From positions 129,495 to 193,494 of the forward strand of contig URVJ01000001.1 of NCBI GenBank assembly GCA_900551295.1: 64,000 nt of DNA, in the 5' to 3' direction. Shown piece by piece: positions 1 to 7,532 of the stretch. The position numbers and the translations under genes are program-made. The notes under the pieces are model-generated. The model saw only the letters and a program-made list of their open reading frames with translations, ran no database searches and was not told where the DNA came from. This DNA comes from an uncultured Eubacteriales bacterium. Lineage in GTDB: Bacteria; Bacillota; Clostridia; Oscillospirales; CAG-382. Position 1 is the stretch's first letter. Every line of letters begins with the position of its first letter.

Positions 1-2504
1 GACGCCGCCGAACGCCACGACTCGGTAGTAGTACCGCCGCCGTATGAGTTTATCATGTTCAATAGAGACGGGAATTCGGTGCAGTTTATAACTTTCCATG
101 CGTCGTTCTCATATCCTCCGTCGCAAAGCAGACCGAGTACAAATTCCATAGACGAAAATCCGCAGGTAAGCGTATAGTTGCTGCTTCTGATATAAGAATC
201 GAGCGTGTCTGTCAGAGCCTGAACATTCTCGCTGTCGGCAATTCCGAATGCAAGGGGAAGAATTATACCGGACTGGTTTTTGGGAGTGTATGTATTGCTT
301 TCAGATAAATAATACTTCTCATTGAATGCGCCTTTTGCCTCTTGGAACTTCTTTATATATTCAGCCTTATCGCTTTCTTTTCCGAGAATACCTGCAATTT
401 CAGCCGCATCTCGGTACATTCTGCAATAATATGCAGCCGCAAAGAAATCTGCCGGAACGTTGCTTGTCGCCTGATGGTCGTTATAAGGCGAATGGTCGGT
501 GGGGAGTACGCTGCCGTCGGCAAGCTGGGAATTACGTCGCGCAATAAGCTTTTGAATTACGGGATATTTGGTTTCAAGAATGTCTTTATTTCCGTAGTAC
601 TTGTAGAGCGTAAGGGGAAGGATATATTCTTCGTCCTCCCAGCCGTAAACATCGTATTGCAGTTTTTCTCCGGCTTCGGTCCAGCGCGAAAGAAACGCGT
701 CGTTGTCCATATACCAGCAAGCCGTAGCGACAAAGTCGGCAATATCGCCGTTCCAGAAGTTTTTCTCGCGCGTCGGGCAGTCGGTAGGACCTGTAACAAT
801 GTTTGAACGGTATGAGCGCTTTACTGCGTCCCATATCTTATTGAGATTTTCGCTTGATGATGTAAAATCGCCGATAACAGCAAGGTTTGTGTTGAGTTCT
901 TCCTTTTTGACGGTTTCTGTCGTGTATTCTCCGGAATATCCCTTGATGTATACATATCTGAATCCGGTATAGGCAAACTCAGGCATATATACTTCTTCTT
1001 CGGCGCCTTTGCATATGTATACGTCGATATTGCGCAGACCGTAGGGTGATATACTGTCGGCGTAGTTGTCCTTTTGGAAATATACGTCGCCGTACACGTC
1101 GGTTCTCGGAACGTCGTCATCTATAATTTCGCAGTATCTTATAATAACAACTTCTCCGGGCTTTGTATTTTTAAGCGTAATTTTCGCGCGTCCTGCGCTG
1201 TTTGTGCCGAAATCGTAGAGTTTGTATTCGCCGCCGAGAACGGTGCCTATTGAAAGCGCCTCGCTTTCGTCGCGTATCTTCACGGCGGGATAAGTCGTGC
1301 TTGCAAAAGGTTTCAGAGTTCCGACGTTTGCCTGAGCTGCCTTTACCCATGTTCCGCCGACTTTGCCGGTTGTGTTCCAACCGTCAATTTCAAGTCTTGC
1401 GTCGTATCTTTCGCCAAACTGGAGGTCGTTGTCGTAAAGGGGAGAGGCTGTGACGTCCCAGCTTGTATCGGTACATATATTCTGTTTTGTACCATCGGTA
1501 TATTCTATTTCAAGCTGCATCATAATCGCGGGAACATTGTAGCGCAGCGAACCCCATGACGAACAGTTGAACTGACCGTTTCCGGTATATGCGCAAAGCG
1601 CGTTGCTGCCGTTTTCCAGAAGTGCCGAAACGTCATATATCTGATATTCGGTATATCCTCTCATGGAACCTGCCAGAAATCTGCCGTCAGTTATACGCAG
1701 TCCGTTTATATAGGGAACATAGCTGCCGCGCGCGCAGGCATACAGATATGCGCTTTTTATTTCTTTTGAAAGATCAAAGGTCTTTCTGAAATAACAGGAA
1801 CGCCTGAGTAAGCTCGGGTGCATTTCAAGACTGTTTACGCTTACATAAGTTGACGGAATTGCGCTTGTTTGCCAGCCGTTCGGTTCGGTTTGCCGCCAAA
1901 ATCCGCATACAGCGCCGTTTTTCCATGAGGAATCCGTCGGAATCTGCTGAGCGCTGCCGTCTGAATAGTTTATCGTAATATTTCCGCGTATCGCGCCGAC
2001 TGCTTTAAGCGCATTGTCGCCAGTATAGTATCTTATTGCAAGATTGTTTGTTCCGGGTTTTATATATTCCGTTATGTCGGTATATTTTATAATGTGCATA
2101 CCGTCAGCGGTCTTTACGGTCGGTATCTGAGTTCCGTTTATAAAGAAATCAAACGGATTGTCGGACTGATATTCTATATACGCGCTACGAATACCGTCTT
2201 TTGCGGTAAAATCACGTCTGAAATGTCCTCTTGAAAACCATGAGTTTATCCAGTTTCCCATATTAAGCGTTGTTTTGGGAAATGATTGGAGCGATTTCAG
2301 GTATTCCCGCGGTGCACTTATAAATTTTGCGTCGAATGAAGTTCTTTTTTCGTCTTTGTGAAGCATTGTGTCTACCACCGTGTTTTCATTTTGGGTACTT
2401 ATTCCGGCATTACTTTCCGGAGTTGCCGGTGCCGCATATCCCGGCGAACCGAGCAGCATCGAAAATGCGCATACCAGGGAAATCAAAGATTTTTTAGAAA
2501 GCAT
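1..2504 (-). CDS. Secreted alpha-L-rhamnosidase, GH78 family (3' end beyond window)
   Basis: The minus strand is open from an ATG at 2504 to the window edge, about 834 codons. It would hydrolyse terminal alpha-L-rhamnose from pectic or other plant glycans outside the cell. Seen: an N-terminal signal peptide (MLSKKSLISLVCAFSMLLG, then a small-residue cleavage region ending YAA); a GH78 N-terminal beta domain with YVPYINGLRITDG; and in the catalytic (alpha/alpha)6 part the motif TDCPTREKNFWNGD. That motif keeps the D, E (+5) and D (+12) spacing of the GH78 active site. The TTTESW segment at the very edge would supply the other catalytic Glu. An AAAGGAG ribosome site lies seven bases before the ATG. 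The gene is divergent from an AraC regulator, which is its likely controller. Family call is firm; exact substrate is not visible. Confidence 0.9.
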   Translation of the reverse strand, partial: MLSKKSLISLVCAFSMLLGSPGYAAPATPESNAGISTQNENTVVDTMLHKDEKRTSFDAKFISAPREYLKSLQSFPKTTLNMGNWINSWFSRGHFRRDFTAKDGIRSAYIEYQSDNPFDFFINGTQIPTVKTADGMHIIKYTDITEYIKPGTNNLAIRYYTGDNALKAVGAIRGNITINYSDGSAQQIPTDSSWKNGAVCGFWRQTEPNGWQTSAIPSTYVSVNSLEMHPSLLRRSCYFRKTFDLSKEIKSAYLYACARGSYVPYINGLRITDGRFLAGSMRGYTEYQIYDVSALLENGSNALCAYTGNGQFNCSSWGSLRYNVPAIMMQLEIEYTDGTKQNICTDTSWDVTASPLYDNDLQFGERYDARLEIDGWNTTGKVGGTWVKAAQANVGTLKPFASTTYPAVKIRDESEALSIGTVLGGEYKLYDFGTNSAGRAKITLKNTKPGEVVIIRYCEIIDDDVPRTDVYGDVYFQKDNYADSISPYGLRNIDVYICKGAEEEVYMPEFAYTGFRYVYIKGYSGEYTTETVKKEELNTNLAVIGDFTSSSENLNKIWDAVKRSYRSNIVTGPTDCPTREKNFWNGDIADFVATACWYMDNDAFLSRWTEAGEKLQYDVYGWEDEEYILPLTLYKYYGNKDILETKYPVIQKLIARRNSQLADGSVLPTDHSPYNDHQATSNVPADFFAAAYYCRMYRDAAEIAGILGKESDKAEYIKKFQEAKGAFNEKYYLSESNTYTPKNQSGIILPLAFGIADSENVQALTDTLDSYIRSSNYTLTCGFSSMEFVLGLLCDGGYENDAWKVINCTEFPSLLNMINSYGGGTTTESWRSAA

Positions 2505-2543
2505 TTTGAGTTCTCCTTTATATTTTTATATTTTTATATATTA

Positions 2544-2572
2544 ACTATACTCCGCAGCCCGATATGTGTAAA
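2544..2572 (-). promoter_or_regulatory. Putative sigma-A promoter of the GH78 gene
   Basis: On the minus strand TTTACA (2572-2567), a 17-base spacer and TATAGT (2549-2544) lie about 40 bases before the GH78 start. The AraC-type regulator encoded on the other side would bind in this same 211-base divergent gap. Confidence 0.5.
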
Positions 2573-2654
2573 TGTTATATAATGAGAATTCTTGTCATTT
2601 GTTTGTTTTGTACCGCAAAACCCCTTAAAAACCATTAAAACATTTGTTATATGA

Positions 2655-2683
2655 TTGACAATCGTTTTTTTTGATGTTATTAT
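2655..2683 (+). promoter_or_regulatory. Putative sigma-A promoter of the AraC gene
   Basis: TTGACA (2655-2660), a 17-base spacer and TATTAT (2678-2683) lie 32 bases before the ATG at 2716; a near-consensus promoter. Confidence 0.65.
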
Positions 2684-2715
2684 TATGTTAGAAAAAAGTG
2701 AGGTTGAACAAAACA

Positions 2716-3573
2716 ATGCTTCGAGAATCAATACAGATTGATATAAAACCGCCGCTTGAACTTGTGAATTGCAGGCTCGGTCATTCGGGGTTCAGCGCCG
2801 CAAATAATCATGACCATATACCGACGCATTATCACCACGCCAATTACGAACTTACCGCCGTTGTAAAAGGCAACGGTATTTCATATGCAAACGGCGTGCC
2901 GACAAAAGTAAAAAAAGGCGATATTTACGTTTCATTTCCTAACGAGTACCATAAGGTTGATTCCGACCCGGACGATCTCCTGAATTATGTATTTGTAACT
3001 TTTATTCCCAACGTCGGAAAATTCGACGAGACGCTTCGCGATGTGTGGCAGAACAATATTCCTCCGGAAAAGCGCGTATTCCGTTCGGACGGAGTTATAA
3101 CAGCAATAGAAAGCATTATAACAGAATTACAGAACAGGAACTTTTCATATTCCGAGGAAATGCTCTCTTCGCTAATGGATCAGATTATTATAAATACTCT
3201 TCGCAGCTTTGAATACAACCGTCCGCAGGTGCTTTCAAAACACCCGACTACGGACGAGCTTTGCAGACACATTTCTCATTATATTGACACACACATTTAT
3301 ACAATTAAAAGCCTCAAGGAGATTTCTCGCGCGTTTTCATACAATTACAGCTATCTTTCCGCCGTTTACAGGCGAACGACGGGCATGAGCATTGCCGGGT
3401 ACTATCTTGCAAAACGTATGGAGCTTGCGCAGGTAATGCTTGTTCAGCAAAGATATTCGGTGACGGAAATTGCCGAAAAGCTCAATTATGCCGATATATA
3501 TTCGTTCAGCAAAGCTTTCAGCGCATATTTCGGACAGCCGCCTAAAAAGTACGCGGAAAGCGTGTTCAAATAA
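2716..3573 (+). CDS. AraC-family transcriptional regulator
   Basis: A sugar-responsive activator type. The N-terminal half has a cupin-like sensor (HYHHANYELTAVVKGNG, then a GDIYVSFPNEYHKV strand), and the last ~100 residues hold two helix-turn-helix motifs, including NYSYLSAVYRRTTGMSIAGY and VTEIAEKLNYADIYSFSKAF with the usual FGQPPKKY end. The start chosen is the ATG at 2716, preceded by GTGAGG. A GTG at 2698 in the same frame has no ribosome site, and the GDPD-like gene downstream has a matching AACAAAACAATG context. It is divergent from the GH78 rhamnosidase, so regulation of rhamnose-glycan use is the simplest inference. Confidence 0.9.
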   Translation: MLRESIQIDIKPPLELVNCRLGHSGFSAANNHDHIPTHYHHANYELTAVVKGNGISYANGVPTKVKKGDIYVSFPNEYHKVDSDPDDLLNYVFVTFIPNVGKFDETLRDVWQNNIPPEKRVFRSDGVITAIESIITELQNRNFSYSEEMLSSLMDQIIINTLRSFEYNRPQVLSKHPTTDELCRHISHYIDTHIYTIKSLKEISRAFSYNYSYLSAVYRRTTGMSIAGYYLAKRMELAQVMLVQQRYSVTEIAEKLNYADIYSFSKAFSAYFGQPPKKYAESVFK

Positions 3574-3625
3574 TGCACATTTACATTTTATAACCGAATT
3601 TTTTTGACATCGGAGAAACAAAACA

Positions 3626-4306
3626 ATGATAAACTATGCTCTCGGCGGTGCAAGTGCATATGCGCCGAAAAATACACTGAGCGCCTTTTATACGGCGCTT
3701 ATCATGGGTGCTGACGGGATAAAAACCGAAATACGCCTTTCAAAAGACAAAACTGCGGTACTCTTTTCGGACGATAATCTTGAAAATCTTACCGACGCCG
3801 ACGGAATTATTGAAAATTACACCGTATCTCAGCTTAAAGATTTAAAAGTAAAGGGCAGAAACGGATTTTTTGACAGAATTGTAACGCTTGAAGAATTATT
3901 GTCGGTATTTTCGGCATATAACGTAAATTTTCTGCTTGAACTTAAAGTTCCTGACGCAGACGAACAGGTTTTATCTCTCATAAATAAGTACAGAGTTGTC
4001 AAAAACACCGTAATTGCGAGCAGTGAACCAGATTATATTAAAACCGTCCGACAGAAATGCGACTACGTAAAGCTCTGTCTGATTACAGACACAGACGGTA
4101 TAAGCGAAATACAAGCGCTGAAAGAAATTGACGGATATATGATATGCATCGATGCAAAAGTTCTGACGAAAAAAAGTCTTGAAACTTTAACAGAGTGCGG
4201 ATTTGAAGTGTGTGCGCACAATATTACCGACAAACGACTTGCGGAAAAAATGCAGTCAATCGGGGTTGATGCAATAATAACTGACTTCCCGGATAAGCTT
4301 ACCTGA
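3626..4306 (+). CDS. GDPD-like TIM-barrel protein, active site degenerate
   Basis: The fold is that of glycerophosphodiester phosphodiesterase, clear from GGASAYAPKNTLSAFYTAL, MGADGIKTEIRLSKDK, VTLEELL, LLELK and DAIITDFPDKL at the end. The catalytic signatures are changed: the HRG motif reads LGG, PENT reads PKNT, the metal-binding E-x-D reads K-T-E, and the HD that follows reads SD. Only the ELK acid on the fourth strand survives. It is therefore either a non-catalytic relative or acts on something else. It follows the AraC gene by 52 bases and is probably cotranscribed (GGAGAAACAAAACAATG start). Confidence 0.8.
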   Translation: MINYALGGASAYAPKNTLSAFYTALIMGADGIKTEIRLSKDKTAVLFSDDNLENLTDADGIIENYTVSQLKDLKVKGRNGFFDRIVTLEELLSVFSAYNVNFLLELKVPDADEQVLSLINKYRVVKNTVIASSEPDYIKTVRQKCDYVKLCLITDTDGISEIQALKEIDGYMICIDAKVLTKKSLETLTECGFEVCAHNITDKRLAEKMQSIGVDAIITDFPDKLT

Positions 4307-4331
4307 AAACTGAAAACAAAATCAAAAAAAC

Positions 4332-4370
4332 AACGCCTTAGGTTTTATTTACCCGAGGCGTTTATTAATT
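4332..4370. terminator. Bidirectional terminator between convergent genes
   Basis: AACGCCT (4332-4338) pairs with AGGCGTT (4356-4362), extended inside by GG/CC. There is an A-rich flank on the left and TTTATTAATT on the right. It sits between the GDPD-like gene and the convergent WbsX-like gene. Confidence 0.75.
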
Positions 4371-4383
4371 CCGAAAGTCCTGT

Positions 4384-7300
4384 TTATTTAATTTCAAAAA
4401 TGCTGCCGCATTTGTTGACGGTATATCCGAGCTTTTCAAAGTCACGAAGTCTTACGGTAATAAGTCCGTCGCGCAGAGCAGGGAGGTATCCGAGCTGAAT
4501 CTGACGTCCGTCAAGACGCGCTTCGCTGCTGCCGATAAAATATTCAAGAGTGTGCTTTGCATTTTTCAGCACATATCTTTCCTCAAGATTGTACCATTCT
4601 GCATATGCACCGAGATATGCAAGCATTTTATTTGTCGGAGTCAGCACAATTTCAAGATCGTCACCAAGCTCACACGGCGAGAATTCAAAGTTGGCGTTTA
4701 TCCGGTTATCGCCTATCTTAACAATACTGCCGTCTGCTGTGCCGAAAGAGATCTCATATATTTCAAAATCCGACGGAGCTTTTATCGGGTCAATACGGAA
4801 ACCTGTTATCTTACCGAACCATTTGTTGCAGGAAATAAAAGTTCCGTAAAACTCTCCGCGCTTATCGGCGTGATTTGTGTCAAATCTTGCGCACTTATCC
4901 TCATTCCATGCTGTCTCGTCCTCGGTAATAAAGAATATCTTGCCGTAAATCGGAGTTCCGGGAGTATTTGTGTACTTTGCCTTTACTCTGAAATGAGTGA
5001 TTCCGCTCGTATCAAAGCTTATGGGTTCTTTGGTATATATCCAGTAATTTGTGCCGTTAAAGCTGCCCTTGATCGAATTTTCGGTAAATCCGCCGTTTTC
5101 TATCATCGGTGCAAAAGTCCATTTGCTTTGCTCGTTCTTATCGGAAAAGTCAATTTTGCATATTTCATTGAAATTTTTGTATTCGGTAACTCTGTCCTCG
5201 AAGCCGAGACGTCTCATACGGCGGAAAGTATTGTCGTAGAGCGAATTAAAACGTCTGCGGCCGTATTCGTCAGGCTTTATGTCGGTGTGCTTCGTGGCAT
5301 TGCCGTTATCGGCAAAAACTTTGCGCACGGCGTCAACATAGCCGAAACCGTGTATCTTTGAAGGCATAATGTAATGTCCCTCTCCGAATTCGTTCCAGTT
5401 TGAGAGAATTACCGTTTTCTTTTTCCATTCCTCATCAACTTCTCTGTTTGGCAGAAAGTCGTCTTTTACAAATCTCAATACCTTTTCGTAGCCTTCGGGA
5501 GTTATAATATCGGCCCTGTCGTTATCGTACAGAGAAATTGTGTTGAAACCTACTGCAACGGTAGTTGCAAAACAATAGCCGTCGATATTGTCAAGCTTTT
5601 TTATCTGTCCAATCTGAACATCGGGATCTTTTGCAATAGAGCCGAGATTATACGCGTAGCTTCCGTCAAATCCCATTTCTTTGAGTTCTTCGGTGTTGTT
5701 TGTCTGGCACGTGAGAATTATCGCGCCGTCGTAACCAAAAGAACGGCAGACCGAACGCAGATAGTCAAGTTCTTCCTTAACTGCCTCTTTTGATCCGAAT
5801 GACTCAATAAGTGTTGTGGTTCTGTATATACTTATAAGCGGCTTATTGTTTATGACAAAATACCTGTCGTCGGTAAGATAATATTCAACCCAGTACGGAA
5901 CAAAATATTTTCTGAAATCATCGGAGCATTTCGGCATGTTATATGTGTTTTCCCACTGAATTGCATACTTTACGTAATCGGTGTACTTTGCATTCATGTA
6001 GGCTTTCTGACCGAAATTGTTGCGCGGCGTTTTCTGCGGACTTGAGGATCTTCCGCTATACCAGCAGACAAGTCTGAAGTCTATCGCGTGCTCGCACATC
6101 CACTTTATTTCCCAGTCGGCGCACTCAGTGCTGCCTTCGTCGAATTTTCCGAGATATGTGTCAAGCTCCGGAAACCCCGAAACATAATCCCAGCCGAACT
6201 GAAATCCGTTGCGCCATATATCGCAAACCTCAACGCCGATATTGTGAGTTTCGGAATGAACGGGCGAGGGAACAGGCACATAGTCACGGCATTCGTCAAA
6301 CATATTGTATACGTATATGTCGTCAAGCATTAGCGTTGTATCGGCACCCGGAGAGCACTCAACTCTGAAAGAATCAAAATAAGTTCCGTCAAAGCTTTCG
6401 GTGCAAAAACGCTTATCATTAATGCAATACGTTGCTTTTCCGGTCTCTGTATTTGCCTCAATTCTTACGGTCTGCCAGACAGAGCTGTTGTATTTGCGCA
6501 AAAACGTGCCGTTCTGAGAATAGTACGCATCGCCGCGCGTTTCGATATAAAGCGTTTTGTCGCCGCAAAGGTAAAAACGCGTTCCGTCGGCATATTCAGG
6601 CATGAAAAATCTGAGTTCAAAGCAGATCTTGCCGTCAGCTCTGTCAAAATTCGTGCTCAGGGCATTATGCGAGCCGCCTTTTAATGTAATCAAAGCACCG
6701 TAAGGATCATACGTGCTTGAATTATTGCCCTTTACTTCGGCTTGCGAATCGGAATCGGTCACAAACTCAAAATAATCCGGAAGAGCGTCAGAATCAGATG
6801 TCGAAATAAACATTTCATTAAAGAAATATCCTGTGTACAGTGCTGTTTTCCCGACTGTTACGTTCACAAGACTTCCTTCTTCGGCATAGAATTTAAGAAA
6901 ATCCGCACTGTCTGCAAACTCGGAAGATGAGTCAAATGTGCCTATATATTTTCCGTGTATATAGAGCGTATTTTTGCCGTTTTCAAGGTCGCATATCGCT
7001 TTTAGCGGGATATTGCCCTGTGCTTTTATGCCGACAGACGCAAATGCGCCATTTACGCAAATGTATATATAACCCTCTCTTACGGTTATAAGCAGGGCAG
7101 GGTTCAGGCAACTTTCGCCTTGTCCGAGAACGGCGCAAAAACCGTCATTATTCTGATCGGCAAACAAAAGGTTTGTTTCAAGCGTAAGCTTATTCTTTGT
7201 CTGAATCTGAAACTTTCTTTTAATTTCGCATTTTCCGTCTTTGTATATGCTGTGTATGCCGAGACGCACGTCGGGTTTTCTTTCGCCGGCGGTGTTTTCA

Positions 7301-7386
7301 AAATTCCAGCCGTATTTTCCGAAATGCTCCCAAAGACGTCCCAACGGATTGTCGTCAATAAAATATAAGGGTACGGGTCTGTTCAT
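4384..7386 (-). CDS. Large WbsX/GH99-like multidomain protein (copy 1)
   Basis: A 1000-residue protein with no signal peptide (starts MNRPVPLYFIDDNP). Residues ~1-370 look like two lectin-like beta domains. Residues ~385-690 carry the WbsX (PF14307)/GH99-like barrel: DIWRNGFQFGWDY, WEIKWMCEHAIDFRLVCWYS, FRKYFVPYWVEYYLTDDRYF and the diagnostic NWNEFGEGHYIMPS with HGFGYVDAVR. Residues ~730-880 resemble a carbohydrate-binding sandwich, and the last ~110 resemble the copper-amine-oxidase-like N-terminal domain common in Clostridia surface proteins. It is a full-length paralogue of the protein at 35715-38690. GH99-like members cleave internal alpha-mannosidic bonds and WbsX members are tied to polysaccharide synthesis, so the reaction here is unknown. 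GGAG lies nine bases before the ATG. Confidence 0.75.
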   Translation of the reverse strand: MNRPVPLYFIDDNPLGRLWEHFGKYGWNFENTAGERKPDVRLGIHSIYKDGKCEIKRKFQIQTKNKLTLETNLLFADQNNDGFCAVLGQGESCLNPALLITVREGYIYICVNGAFASVGIKAQGNIPLKAICDLENGKNTLYIHGKYIGTFDSSSEFADSADFLKFYAEEGSLVNVTVGKTALYTGYFFNEMFISTSDSDALPDYFEFVTDSDSQAEVKGNNSSTYDPYGALITLKGGSHNALSTNFDRADGKICFELRFFMPEYADGTRFYLCGDKTLYIETRGDAYYSQNGTFLRKYNSSVWQTVRIEANTETGKATYCINDKRFCTESFDGTYFDSFRVECSPGADTTLMLDDIYVYNMFDECRDYVPVPSPVHSETHNIGVEVCDIWRNGFQFGWDYVSGFPELDTYLGKFDEGSTECADWEIKWMCEHAIDFRLVCWYSGRSSSPQKTPRNNFGQKAYMNAKYTDYVKYAIQWENTYNMPKCSDDFRKYFVPYWVEYYLTDDRYFVINNKPLISIYRTTTLIESFGSKEAVKEELDYLRSVCRSFGYDGAIILTCQTNNTEELKEMGFDGSYAYNLGSIAKDPDVQIGQIKKLDNIDGYCFATTVAVGFNTISLYDNDRADIITPEGYEKVLRFVKDDFLPNREVDEEWKKKTVILSNWNEFGEGHYIMPSKIHGFGYVDAVRKVFADNGNATKHTDIKPDEYGRRRFNSLYDNTFRRMRRLGFEDRVTEYKNFNEICKIDFSDKNEQSKWTFAPMIENGGFTENSIKGSFNGTNYWIYTKEPISFDTSGITHFRVKAKYTNTPGTPIYGKIFFITEDETAWNEDKCARFDTNHADKRGEFYGTFISCNKWFGKITGFRIDPIKAPSDFEIYEISFGTADGSIVKIGDNRINANFEFSPCELGDDLEIVLTPTNKMLAYLGAYAEWYNLEERYVLKNAKHTLEYFIGSSEARLDGRQIQLGYLPALRDGLITVRLRDFEKLGYTVNKCGSIFEIK

Positions 7387-7409
7387 TGCAAATCACTCCT
7401 TTTGCACAT

Positions 7410-7437
7410 ATTATAACAGCAGTTCCGGAATTGTAAA
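7410..7437 (-). promoter_or_regulatory. Putative promoter of WbsX-like copy 1
   Basis: Minus strand: TTTACA (7437-7432), 16-base spacer, TATAAT (7415-7410), ending 23 bases before the start codon. The same TTTACA -35 is seen at the GH78 promoter. Confidence 0.55.
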
Positions 7438-7472
7438 TGCATTTTTTGACGCTGTTTGAATATTTGACACGG

Positions 7473-7510
7473 AAAAGCAAAACGCCCGAAACTTTTTACG
7501 GCTTCGGACG
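7473..7510 (-). terminator. Terminator after the SLH-protein gene
   Basis: Minus strand: CGTCCGAA (7510-7503) pairs with TTCGGGCG (7490-7483) across a 12-base loop, followed by TTTTGCTTTT. Confidence 0.7.
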
Positions 7511-7532
7511 CATATTGCTGTATAAAAATATT

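Noticed and set aside
4552..5361. Long plus-strand frame (269 codons) opposite WbsX-like copy 1
   Set aside because: Antisense shadow of a clear coding gene; no ribosome site and no family features.
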